Shown: positions 1-12,300 of the stretch, piece after piece
Position numbering within the stretch: the first letter of the stretch is position 1
Layout: every line of letters begins with the position of its first letter
Source of the DNA: Carposina sasakii
Taxonomy: Eukaryota > Arthropoda > Insecta > Lepidoptera > Carposinidae
Assembly: GCA_014607495.2 (NCBI GenBank)
Contig: CP053155.1
Span: 12,028,001 to 12,092,000 of the forward strand
Length of the DNA: 64,000 bases
Reading direction: 5' to 3'
Position numbers and translations under genes: made by a program
The notes under the pieces: generated by a model
What the model saw: the letters and a program-made list of their open reading frames with translations, nothing else
The model's database searches: none
Told to the model about the DNA's origin: nothing

Positions 1-1984
1 CTATAGTAATTTCTTAGACAAGCCAATTTTCCTTCAATAAAATTTTATTTATTTTTGGCTAGTATTATATACATTTTATTATCTAACAGGCTGTTTTAGT
101 ACTTGGTTTTCACCGGAAACACATTGTAAAAACACACCCCGTTATGTTTTGATGTGTCACGTAGTGTCGCGTCGCGTCGCGTCGAGCAACAGTCTGACAA
201 ACAGGATGCCCTAGGGCGGGTCGTCCGTCACAGCGACTGCTATTATACTTCGGGAGCTATACGTACCTAATCACAGTTTTAGTTATTATAGAATTTTCAG
301 CTTATATAACATGTTTTTAGTACTTATGTACTTATTCCTTCTTAATATATTTCTAATATAAAATCTGTGTATATACTTAATTTCTTTTATGATTAGAAAA
401 GGTAAAAAACCTAAAGAAGTTAGACAACAATTTTATTAAGTTAAGACATAGTTAATAGTGGTTTTTTATCACTATACAAATAATGCCATAGAACAGAATG
501 TTATCTGAGGGAGGGGTGATTTTCTCCAAATTGATACTCACTCATCTTAAGGATCATGGCGTACCTACTTACAACAAATTTATTTGTATCTAATATTGAA
601 ATAAATTAGTAGGTAACTACTTAAGTATATCTAGTTGTCTACGTACGTATATCGACAGTTTACTTTTTAAATAATATGGCATTTCAGCTTTCATGAAACA
701 CGATACCTACTTGGATATGTATAAAAGAAACATAAAAAATATGACACCAACTCCTAGACTAAGTTGCACCCTTGTTTTTATAACAATATGTTTGTGGTGT
801 AGGTACTGCATAGGTTCTTCAATACAAGGGGTTGACTTAGTCGTATCTACTTATATGTCTCAATATAAACTCAATCGTAAACAATAAAACAATTTGATGA
901 AATTAATTATGGATATTTTATACCCTTATCAGTCTCAAAATTTCGCTCCATTTATATAAGAATAAACTAAATGACATTCCCGCGAAATCTGGAAAGCAAT
1001 TTGTCATCCTGAACTTTATTAAGTACATGAAATATGCCATCATTATTATCTCGCACATTCAGAATTTAAATCAAACGAAAGAAAGCGAGAAAATGGAAAT
1101 GTTGAAAAGCCGAATTAAAATATTCCGCGAGGAACCTCTTATCGGTAAAACATTCAAATTAAATATCCACTCTAATGACGCTCGCCTTCAATGTATCCGA
1201 AAGAAAATGGGCGATGGATCCCTAATAACGTTAAATGTTCAGACAATAACACTCTTGAATCATTTGGGCCAAAGCCCGAGTAAATTACATGTCAAATGGT
1301 TTGAAATCCAGGAATATTCTTCGATAATTTTCAAAAGCGGTGCCGCCTCCGCCCCCGCTTCCCCCCGGTTCCGCCAATGACAGGGATATCTAAATGTCAT
1401 TATAAGTTTGAGCGGGACTGCCGCTGAAGGCGGTTTTCAACGGTTTTGCGGAGGACCATTTTGTTGGAACGCGCAATACTTGGTTATAGTTTTGTTTGAC
1501 ACTGTTTTGTTTTGTTGTATATGTAGAGAGGATGCTATGTGTTGGTGTATTCGAATAACAGCTTAAGGAGTCAACTTCAACCTCACCTACCCGTGGTGCA
1601 CCGTCATATACCTACCTAGTGCCAAGTATCAGGCGCTTATAATTATATCTATTATTATGACTAGGATTTTCCTTTTGAATTCGTTACCCCAGTTGTATTT
1701 GTGGAAAACGGTAGGAGGCTCACCCCTTAACACATAGGGCTTAATAGGCTGGTGAAAAGTGAGATATTTGGATACTTCTGCCGAATTTCTTTGGGGGCAA
1801 TTTGCATTGTACCTACCTACGTAGAATAGTACTTATTACTACAAATAAGCACCTATCATAGGTAATCGGAAGTTATCGGTTTTCGGCAAATATGAACAGA
1901 ATAAAATTGTATCTTGTATCGTCCTGGCACTTATCTACAAAACTTCGAACCATCTGAATAATCTTAGCTCTGAAGAAAACACGA
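1..1984. other. intergenic, no gene recognised
   Basis: AT-rich sequence with scattered short open frames and no recognisable domain. A short run of GTCGC units lies near 163-186. One open frame on the plus strand (1027-1380, 117 codons) has no familiar motif and ends in a proline/alanine-rich stretch that follows the local C-rich DNA, so I do not call it a gene. Confidence 0.5.
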
Positions 1985-2200
1985 GATTTGGCTTATGTAT
2001 AGCTATCGAGATGAAAAATAACGTTTCCAATAATGTAATTTCAAAAAGAGATGGTAAATTCGTCACCCGAGTAATTGACCCGGTGGCTCAGTGGTAAAAG
2101 CGCTGGCACGGAATGCAGAGGTCGTGGGTTCGATTCCCACCCGGGTGAGGAATTTTTTCCATTTCTTTATTAATAATTTTATAACATAGATATAAGTATA
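1985..2200 (+). repeat. tRNA-derived SINE copy 1
   Basis: A tRNA-like head has an A-box-like GGCTCAGTGGT near 2083 and a B-box GGTTCGATTCC near 2127 inside a pairable T-arm (GTGGG/CCCAC). The arms ACCCGG and CCGGGT could form an acceptor stem. The tail GGAATTTTTTCCATTTC leads into AT-rich DNA. The same unit, with about 90 bases of shared sequence upstream, recurs at 3953-4170, and degenerate or partial copies lie at 3736-3840 and 59930-60005. The D and anticodon arms are irregular, so this is a retroposon head rather than a working tRNA. Confidence 0.75.
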
Positions 2201-3735
2201 TGTTAATGTAATAAGTACATTATTTCCTTATACAAGCTCCTAAAGTACACGTTCAAATGCAAGTTGATTTATAAGTACATATGGTAGGAAGCTGTTGGAC
2301 ACCATTGGATGAGGTTTGCCCAGGACAGAGCACAGTGGCGTAATGTAGAAGGAGTCTTTTACTCCGCTGTGGGTAGAATTTGTATAGATAGATGTATAGA
2401 CGTGATCTCCCTAGTTTTAAAAAAATGCAAGAATCGGATGTGCGGGTAGCGTAGGCACAGACATCGTCATCTACACAGCCATAAAACCAATGAAAATAAA
2501 CCCTCAGCACACATCAGCGAGCCCTCCAAATCGAGGAAAAATGCAGAGAGCGAACAAAAAGGATTGCACTCGTGCGGTTCGCTCCATTTATTCAAATTTA
2601 CACAACGCGCGAATTCCAGCCAGCTAGGGCTCCTTATTGAGCGTGCCCGAGCAATTTGTAAATGGATCGAGGTTTCATGAGGGACTGAATTACCGCACTT
2701 TTTAGGCCATTGTTTCTTTATAATCTGTGGTACTTTTGGAGGGTGGGTGGACTCAAAAGATATGGAAACTAATTATTGGAAAGTGGTAGGATAAAATATA
2801 TGAGTATTTCTTCAATAGGATACACTGATCATTTGCAATTGTACTGTTGTCGTGTTAACCAAATGTTAGCAAGTAAAAGTAGTATCCTTCTCACTGAGAT
2901 TTACCTACACACAGTCTTAAAGGTAGCTTGTAGGTGCCCGGTACATATAATAACTTTTTTCCGGAAATCTCAACTATAAGTGGTTATATTGGTAGCTGCC
3001 TGACACAAGGTGGCATATATAATACTTACATTTCCGTGTTTCCAGCTTTCTTTCGAATGATACCTTTGTTGCAACAAAGAAACCAAAGCCCACAAAGCAC
3101 ATAGAGAATAAGTAATTGCACTTTCGCTTCCAGCGGCCTACATTCAGTTATTAACAGAGGGAATTTCTCAAAAGGCTTAATATTGCACTTGCCGCCTGCT
3201 ATTTCATCTGGTGCCACAGACTAACTACAAAAACCTAAAATTGGTGGAATACATCAAATATGGGTAAAACCAGGAAAGGAAAGTTAGTTATGTAAAATCA
3301 TACACCACCTGCTTGCATGAACTAGTAGATAGACCAGATAAAGGAGAGTGAAAGTCCTCATAATGAACTTTTTGATGATGGCTTAAAACAGAAGCCAAAA
3401 TTGCTATGCCAAAAGTCATAAACAAATCTCCACATGACCTAGCTAGGGAAAGTAAATACAAGTAAGCAAACCCCAATAGTAAATAGAAACTTGAGAGTAA
3501 ACCATAACTTTAGTAATCAAAATTCATTTGCTTACCGCTGTTAAATAGGTCTCTCCCAAGTTCCTAACCACGATACAATTGTATTCTAGACTCTGTTCCA
3601 ACAAAGAGTTCCCGCGGATTCTCATGAAACTAAATACCTAAATGAAAAAGTGATGGGGTTAGAAAGACACTACCGCGTGTATCAGAGGATTGCAAAGTCT
3701 ACTTTGTAACTTATAATCCACTTTGTATTGTAAAT
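2201..3735. other. intergenic, nothing recognised
   Basis: Mixed AT-rich sequence. Open frames on both strands are short and lack motifs. No repeat shared with the rest of the window was noticed here. Confidence 0.45.
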
Positions 3736-3840
3736 TGAGTGGTTAGAGCACGATACGCGTAGAATGCAGAGGTCGTGGGTATCGATTAGTGAGGAATTTT
3801 TGTCCATTTCTTAAGATAATAATTTTATAATATATCATAT
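3736..3840 (+). repeat. tRNA-derived SINE, degenerate copy
   Basis: Keeps GAGTGGTTAGAGC, GAATGCAGAGGTCGTGGGT and the GAGGAATTTTT tail of the neighbouring copies, but the B-box is broken (GTATCGATTAG) and the acceptor-like arms are lost. Confidence 0.65.
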
Positions 3841-3952
3841 CTTGACTAAGGGATATATAAAAACTATCCATTAATATAATCCGTTAGGATATGGTTGATC
3901 GTTTCATGCACCACTTTAAACATTGTGCTGAGGGATTCGGCTTTGTTTGCCG

Positions 3953-4170
3953 AGATTTGGCTAGTGTATAGCTATCGGGATGAAAAATAGTTGCCAATAT
4001 GTACTTAGAAAAGAGATGGTAAAATTTCGTTCATCCGAGTAATTGACCCGGTGTGCTCAGTGGTTAGAGCACTGACACGCGGAATGCAGAGGTCGTGGGT
4101 TCGATTCCCACCCGGGTGAGGAATTTCCATTTCTGCTTTTTTTATAATGAAAATTATCCTTAAAGGTATA
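3953..4170 (+). repeat. tRNA-derived SINE copy 2
   Basis: Best-preserved copy of the family: GCTCAGTGGTTAGAGC D-arm, B-box GGTTCGATTCC, and the ACCCGG/CCGGGT pair. The preceding roughly 90 bases (GAGATTTGGCTAGTGTATAG onward) match those before the copy at 1985-2200. This suggests either a longer SINE or a local duplication. Confidence 0.75.
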
Positions 4171-4669
4171 GGTACCTACCTATGGCAAATAGAATCTTTG
4201 TCAACATAATGAGATAGGCCTATGTAAAAGGGCTACTTAAAGATTAGCTAATATTACAAACATCTGACATGGTTGTACTCGTATTTGGACGTTCCGTTAA
4301 GCTTATCAGCCACGGCTGAAGCACGTGACAAGACCTAGTGTTACCTGTGTATAGTATAGACAAGACCTATAAAATCTACGAAGGCAGCTAATGAGTCATA
4401 GTGCATACTTAATACAAACAATGCTGAGTAAGGCGCATGTTTTGTACCAAACAAGTCGCGTCCCGCATCATCGTCTGGCGCCAGTAGAACTAGAGTGCCT
4501 ATTCTATGTAGCTGAACTAGAATTTTTTTATTTTAAACCTGTCCAGCTCCGTATCGGCTATCTTTTTTGACAGTTTATAGCGCTGATCACTCAATGAAAC
4601 TGAACAAATGGAAGTGGCATAATGCCTTGTCGGAAGAAAATTTACAGTTTTATAACACGGTCGTGTGTA

Positions 4670-5153
4670 TAAAGGGTGTTTGTGACAGCCAGTCAAATAT
4701 GGATACCATGACTTCAGACCATGGTTCTGAGGCGGAAAACACAGAAAATTTTCGCAGGAAAATTCCAAAATTTTCCGACATATTTTTCATATTTTCAGGA
4801 AAAAAATTGTTTAGTACGTTTAAATAGCCCTTAAATAGCCCTTAAATAATGACTTAAAAATAAAATTTTAACCGAGTGATGATTTTCAAAAAAAATGTTG
4901 CCCTCAAAAAGTCCAAAACTGATTAACCCTAATGGAGAGTCACAAGTGATCCAAAAAACAGCAATGTGACACACAGTAATCAATAAGCCCATTTAATTAG
5001 TCACAGGATCGCTCGATACAATTGACGCGGAAATCAACCTACTGATAATCAAAATCAACAATACATTTCCTGCGAGTAATAACACATAGCTCAACACAAT
5101 GGTACTTGTTCAGCATTTCAGTATTTGCCTGGCTGTCACCCACACCCTGTATG
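4670..5153. mobile_element. MITE-like element with AGGGTGTTTGTGACAGCC ends
   Basis: The left end AGGGTGTTTGTGACAGCCAG is mirrored by the right end GGCTGTCACCCACACCCT, giving terminal inverted repeats of about 28 bp. There is no coding capacity. Related copies lie at 6449-6950 in opsin intron 1 and at 43763-45734 in an intron of the CENP-T candidate. Confidence 0.75.
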
Positions 5154-6077
5154 TTTAAGTACTTACATACATATATGGTTTAATTATTAGCAAAATTTAT
5201 TCTTCTATGCTGCTCTGGAAGTGAAAAAAAAAGTATAATACTACAGCTGCTTCTCTTTCCGGGTATACTGTACGAGTCAGCATACCTATCCTATACATCT
5301 ATCAGAACAAAACATCTGTATTAGGCATCTAGGTTTCTTCTTATTCAAAAACATAGGATATGTCGAGATTATATTAGTTAATTTTACATTTCCGATTGCA
5401 GTCCGTAATATGGCTGTCTGGGAGTCACGTAGAAGTCCGCACGAAGATTTCTCGCGCATTGTGTGAGCATCTATGAGCTTCCAGTTTCTGTGGGGGATTG
5501 TCTCTATGTAGGGCAGCTGGTAGCCTGTTGTCCTGCATAGATCGATAGTTACCTACCCTTCAAAATAGATATAGGTACCTACCTATCTATTGATATACGT
5601 ATTGATATCAAGGGATAGTAAGATAGATAACTATTAAAGATAACTATAAAGATTTTGTCTCGACCATAACTAAAACCCAATAGCATTAGGTTTCACCGGT
5701 CTACAATTGAATAACAATAATTAATAATATTAATATATCCTTTTACTAACTTAACCTAGGTTGAGAACCTAAATAGTTCTCTCTCTAGGTACTTAGTTAC
5801 GTATGCCTAAATGGTGTAGTCTGAACTGCTAGATCACAAGGGACATCCTACATCCACGTTTAGCATAGCGGGGTCAGATGTAATAAAGATCAGCGATTAG
5901 TTGCTAACTCATGCCTGTGTAAACGCCACCCTGAGTTCCTTACTTACAATTTGTACTTACTTATATTATACTCGTAGATAAAAAACATAATATTTTCTAT
6001 GTCGCTTACCCACAGATTGAGAACTCCAGTTTTATTAGATTCACGCTTGACCAAACCGACAAGCAGCTTTAGTATTT
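5154..6077. other. region upstream of the opsin promoter
   Basis: AT-rich sequence with many TACCTA-type short motifs. The stretch at about 5197-5280 (CTTCTATGCTGCTCTGGAAG and following bases) matches, inverted, the end of the repeat at 52262-52335. No gene was seen. Confidence 0.45.
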
Positions 6078-6123
6078 ATTCAATTAAGGAATTAACAAGC
6101 ACGCACATTTGACCGATATAAAA
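6078..6123 (+). promoter_or_regulatory. putative opsin core promoter: RCSI-like site and TATA box
   Basis: ATTCAATTA at 6078-6086 reads TAATTGAAT on the other strand. This fits TAATTGRNT, the core of the rhodopsin core sequence I found upstream of insect photoreceptor opsins, although the preceding base is T instead of C. TATAAAA follows at 6117-6123, about 30 bp downstream and 190 bp before the opsin start codon. Homeodomain proteins such as Pph13 and Otd/Pax6-type factors bind such sites in Drosophila. The assignment is inferred from motif and position. Confidence 0.45.
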
Positions 6124-6313
6124 AGTAATGTGACCAAACCACACGTCACAAGTGAGAAGCGGCTTTTAGTCGGACTACTCACTTCGTCATAAGTAGTATT
6201 TTAAATATAACTAATTTATTTTCCTATTTAACCGACAGATGCTCAATTAAACGTATTTTCAGTAGGTAGCAAACCGAAGTATTCCGTCCGCCATTTTGAA
6301 ATTTTGAAAAAAA

Positions 6314-6369
6314 ATGGCGACTAACAATTTTACTGAGAACTTCGAGCCAGTGGCGTACCCGCTGAAAAT
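6314..6369 (+). CDS. BRh: opsin exon 1 (start codon and N-terminus)
   Basis: Codes for 18 residues beginning [10 protein letters not shown] and ends AT|GTAAGT. The split codon is completed by the G that opens exon 2 to give Met19. The start is supported by an NFT glycosylation site and the familiar VAYPLK segment. Confidence 0.9.
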
Positions 6370-9300
6370 GTAAGTACTTATCTACCAAACTAAATTTTCC
6401 CACTACGGCATCTAGTTACCTACTACATATTTGCATAGGTTTACCTATATACAGGATGTGTGTGACAGCCAGGCAAATACTGAGATACTGAACAAGTACT
6501 AAGTCATACTGAACAAGTACAAGTAGTAAGATACTGAACAAGTACAAGTAGTAAGTTTTAAGTTATACAACAGTGTTATTACTCGCAGGAAATTAATTTT
6601 TGATTTGATTAGACGCAATGTTTGCTTTCCACGCTAATTGTATCAGGCGGTCCGGTGACTATTTAACAATGGGGTTATTGTGTGAAAAATTGCTGATTTA
6701 TGGATCACCTGCGGCTCTCTTTTGAGGTTGATCAGTAAATTTAACTTTTTAGAGAACAACTTTTTTTAAAAACATCTATTGATTAAAATTTTGTTTTTAA
6801 GTCATTATTTAAGGCCTACTTACCACACAATTTTTTTAAAAAATCGGAAAATTTTGGAATTTTCCTGCGAAAATTTTCACTTGTGTTCGCCTCAGAATCA
6901 TCTGAAGTCACCATATCTGTATTTGCCTAGCTGTCACAAACACCCTGTATGAATTGATCCACAGTAGACTCCATATGGCTCGAATGATGATGATTATAAT
7001 TAGTTGAAATGCAATATACAGAATGTTTTTCGTTGCCACCCTTTTTTAGAAAATTCCTTATAAATTACTTGATCGCGCGAAATTTATAGTGTCCAATGTT
7101 TATGCTAGTTTTTTCATAGACAGATATTAATTATTTCTCGTGAAAAAATCTTGCTACGCGCGTCTATGTGTATTTATGCAGAAAAAAGCAGTCTATTTAC
7201 TCAACTTTGGACCCTAATATCTTGGGAACCAGACACTTTCCAGGTATGCTTCCATGGAGAAAAATAATCGTGATGATGAGGAGATTTCATAGTTTTCGGG
7301 AACGTTGATGACCAAAAATTACCCTTTTTATCATATAAGTATATCCCCAAAATATGTTTGAAAACCCGAAAACTCACAATTTTTTCCATGCCAGGGTATC
7401 TCAAGAAGTGATGGAACATATGCTCGGGTGGAACATTCCGGAGGAGCACCAGGACCTCGTCCACGAGCACTGGAGGAACTTCCCCGCCGTCAACAAGTAC
7501 TGGCACTACTGCATGGCCCTCATTTATACTATGCTGATGGTTACCTCATTTACTGGGAACGGCATCGTTATATGGATCTTTGGAACGTGAGTTAGCGTTA
7601 CCAAAAGCTAGTAAATCTAAACAGGAGCTTAGACAAAGTAACGTCGCTTGATATCGAAGAACGTCATCGTAACTTGTCCTTCAATGGCGGTTACCTAGAC
7701 TCGTACTCAGGATGTCCATGTGAAGAGTTACCCTATTACTTTGCTGAAACTCCCAGATGACCTAATAATACGTTTTGGTGCCATTGAATTTGAGATTTAG
7801 AATTTGCGAAAATATATTTTTTATTTCCTCTCTCGAGAGGTCTTGACATCATCGACAATGCCTATAAATTGCCTAGAAATATTAAACAACGTAAGTAGGT
7901 AATTATAATTGTCACCACCTAACTATGGAACCCTTTAAATACTTACCTTAAACCAGGATAGAAACTTATTGCTTCTAACAAAAATACGGGCACCATATTT
8001 TGTTAATTTTAGATTTAGTTAGATAGCAACTGCGAGCATTTATCTTCTAAATCTCAAACCGCTCCGAGTGCCGCTGACGGGCGTCACTTGTCGCTGATTT
8101 CATTAACTTCAGTACGAACAAGATAGGATTCGACAAGAAATCTATACGAAGTTCGGATACGGCATTTTAAGCCCCCAAATATCCTAAGTACATAGAACAT
8201 ACTAGGTACTACGAAACGTTCTAAACTGACTACCGAATAAGATATTTCTGTATTCTATATTCTCCTATACATATAAAATGCTGAGTCCTGAATGACTGAT
8301 GAATCAACGCACGGCCTAAACCGCTGATCTCAGAGACCTGAAACTGAGCATAAGCAAGCAAAACCGACAATTCATTCATAAATTTTAATGTCACGTTATA
8401 ACTTTAGACTTTGGTTTCGTAATATAAAAGTTTAATGAGTAGGTACTATAAGCTGACGCATAGTACAGTGGGGTAAGCACAAACCTTTTTACGCGACGTA
8501 ACGCTAGCCTTTTTTAGCAAAATCTATGTGATTTGACAGTTGGACGATAGCGTTACGGACTATCGAGAGGTTCGTGCTTACCCCTCTGTTTTCACAATAA
8601 CTGTTATTTTTTCTTAATGTAGAGATAATAATAATTACAATAGCCTATCAAACTCCCTTCGTACACCATTGTAAGATACTTCGCGAGTGTCACAGCACAG
8701 CTCACAGACAGACAAAGTTCCAACCGCGCCGAGTTCGGGACGATTCCAATGTTTGCGAAATACGATTTTATTTTTATGTCTAGAGTTTATGGGCGCGTGT
8801 AAGTGTCGGTAAATATTAAGTACTAAATGACAGCCTTTTCGTATGTGTTTATTTGACACACAAAGCCAAAATGTCCATTAATTAGAAGGAACAGAAGTAA
8901 ATGATCTGTGACACGATCCTAGCTAGAATTTCACTGAACATGCCTCTACGAGTATGTTGTACCCTAAAAGAGGTGCTTTACATACTTTTTGATTCGATAC
9001 AGATAGGGTATTCGACACCAATAACTTGAATACGTAATATCTATACAGCCGTTTTATGAAAAAAACATATTTACTGTGGCAATAAAATCGAAGGCTTTTA
9101 TAAATAAGTACAGAAACTTCCAAAAACGTTTTCAATGTTCGCACTTTACATCTCCAGCCCGCATTTACGAAGGGCACCCGCTCACTGGACCGACGCCACG
9201 CGGGATCGATAGGGAGATATTGCGATAGTTTCTCTTATTTCTGCGAATTTTATTTACCCTGCGTACCACTTCGGCCAAGATGATTGACGCGGGAATTATT

Positions 9301-12300
9301 TTGAGAGATTCTGGTTGTTTGTGTAGGAAGGCTTTTAAGAGGGTACGAGTAAGTAATTAAGGTCAGTAATTATTATGGTGTTGACGTCGATAACCGCAAA
9401 ATTAATAGCACTGGATTACCGTTAAGATACTAAGGGAACGTGTTTGGTCAATTTTTCCGAAGGTACGAGTAAGCAAGGGAATTAAGCTATGGCTAAATTG
9501 GCAGACATACAGAGATTTAATTACCTCCTTCCCACTTATAAGTATTAGGAGCCCTAGTTATACATATAAACCTTCCTCTTGAATTCTATTTCCATCTATT
9601 AAAAAACCACATCAAAATCCGTTGCGTAGATCTAAGCATACATAGGGACCAATATAGGGACCGACAGTTTTAAAATATGTAGTGATGATTATTATACAGA
9701 CATGTTATGGGAGCTTAAAACATAGATGCATAGTTATTTTTTTAAATAATTTCAAACCTCTATACTTGACCTAACCCTACTTATTCCCTATACCATTCCT
9801 CCAGGTCGAAATCCCTGAGAAGCGCGAGCAACATGTTCGTGATAAACCTGGCGGTGTTCGACCTGATGATGATGCTGGAGATGCCGCTGCTCATCATGAA
9901 CTCCTTCTACCAGCGGCTGTTAGGATACCAGCTGGGATGTGACATCTACGCCATTCTGGGCTCTTTGTCAGGCATTGGAGGTGCCATTACCAATGCTGTT
10001 ATTGCTTTTGACAGATACAAGTGAGTATATACCTAAATCTTTAAAGTTTTGTCTGTGGTTTAGTTATATGAATAAGCAGTAATATTATGAACAGGTAAGA
10101 TTTGATTGTTTGTTTGTCATAGCATAGAGGAATAAGATGTAGACATAGAGTGCTAATGTCATACTAACAGTTTCGATGCACCATTAGACTTCTTCGGTGC
10201 CTCACAATTCCAGTCCTTGACACTTAGATTACATTATTATACGTTACAATACATTAGGGATGTAGTACATTACTATACATTACACTAATAGAATCTAAGT
10301 GTCAAGGACTGGAATTGTGAGGCACCGAAAAGTCTAATGGTGCATCGAAATAGTTAGTACGTAGAAAGATACTCTTTTTTTAATTAGCACTCTATGACAA
10401 CTTATTCCTCTATGGTCATAGATAAATACAATTTACATACAGCCCCCGCTACGCTAAATGTCGCTAAAAGAGAGAGATCCTCATTTATGATCCTGTAGTT
10501 CTGTTCTGACTTCCTCGTTTTCGGGAATAAAGACGTTTGCATGTACGTTAAAATTCCTGCCGATGTATTTCCCGGGCACTACAAGGCATTGGCGGGTCTC
10601 TTTAAATTGTGGGCTAGATGTAGAAGTTTATGCGATACTTTCTAAGGATGGCAAACATGTACCGGGCCCTACACCTTAGGCCGCATCTTGCTTAACAAAT
10701 ATATATCAGGCGAAGTTTAAGAGGATGTCAGATTTATATAATTTTTATATATATCATATAATGTAAAATAGGCCACATGACAAAAGAGAAAAGAGAAAAA
10801 GGAAGGCTTCGAAACTTTACGCTGACAATATGATGATTATGATGATAGGACCTAATTGTGGCGACCACTTCTACTCCTAGATATTAAAGTTGGCGTTATG
10901 CGTTCGGAGATGGCTTACATTTACATAGCCAATCTTCGTACATTAGTCTATTAAGATTTCTGTAATGATTGACGCTGCAAAGTAGTCTAGTTTGTGACTT
11001 CCCATTTAGATGGATCTATATTGCATCTCTTCATATGTCTTTTCTGAACAAAACTTGCCCTCCTCCGTAGGCATTACGAGACACATTAAAAGCTACTAGC
11101 CTCAATGTATCCTTCGCAATACTTCGGTAACGCACTCGGTTGGACCAGGATGGATCGGAGGCACTTGAGGTGGAATCGAACCAGAGTCTGGCGACGACGG
11201 TACATGCACCACGCCTCGGAGGAATATAAGAGATTTGGCAGCACAACAGCCATGTACACACTTATTTGAGCAACATATAATTACACTCCTTCTTCCTGCC
11301 CTGTTCCCAATCATTTGGGGTCGGTGCAATATGTAGGTACTCTTTTTTCATTCATCCCTATTATCCGTCATCTCGACTTCGGCGTTTAACGCAACATATA
11401 ATTTCATGGATGCAGTCCATTACTGGACGTTACTGCCATAGGGGGATTTTGTTACTAAAAAGTTCCACTATCTGTTTTTCGGCGGCTCCATCATCAGACC
11501 CTCGTTTCCTTTATATTATGTGTAGCTGACCAAAATTCTCTATAAAAATCTAAAATCGGACTACTCGTGCCTTTTATATTTGAGGATATCCGTAGATTCC
11601 TTAGAGATTCCATCATCAGATGTTATGTTTTATATGTAGGTGACCAAAACGCTCAGTAAAAGTATAAAAACAGACTACATGTGCCTACAATATTCGAGGA
11701 TTGCCCTCGATTTCTCCAAGATCCCATCATCAGATCCTGATATGGTGAATATGGGACCAACCTGGAAGTATACCATGACCAACTATAAAAAAAAATTTGA
11801 AATCGGTTCATAAATGACGGAGTTCTGAGGTAACACACATAAAAAATAAAAATAAAAAAAATAAAAATAAAAAAAAAACATACAGACGAATTGATAACCT
11901 CTCTTTTTGAAGTCGGTTAATAAATAGCAGTTATGCGAAAAAAGGCACTTGCACTAACTACAATCGCCACGAGAAACCAGACCCGAGCACCTAGCATGCA
12001 AGACAATACATTGCACTATTCTATTAAGACAATACTATTGCATTAAATTTTATTAAATTATCAACAAATTCCAAATTATTTTCTTTAGATGTTGAGAGTT
12101 TGTTTACGAATGTTCCTTACAAGGATTGTTTAAATATTATTAAAAGTTGGTATGAAAAGGTTAAATTAAATCCAATATAACAATAACGCCTAATACAATT
12201 TCATTAATTATATATAATAAATGAAGTTGTATTGGGGGTTACAATTTGGAAGTTAAACATTCACTACCGGGCCCTTCACCTAGTCCTCCACTACCTACAA

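Noticed and set aside
1027..1380. 117-codon plus-strand frame as a gene
   Set aside because: No recognisable motif, and the C-terminal Ala/Pro run simply follows a C-rich stretch. No supporting splice or polyadenylation context.
2076..2150. Functional tRNA gene
   Set aside because: The T-arm and acceptor pairing are good, but the D and anticodon arms are irregular and several copies share a SINE-like tail, so it is a tRNA-derived retroposon.
7201..7506. Minus-strand frame over opsin exon 2
   Set aside because: Shadow of the opsin exon and the neighbouring MITE.
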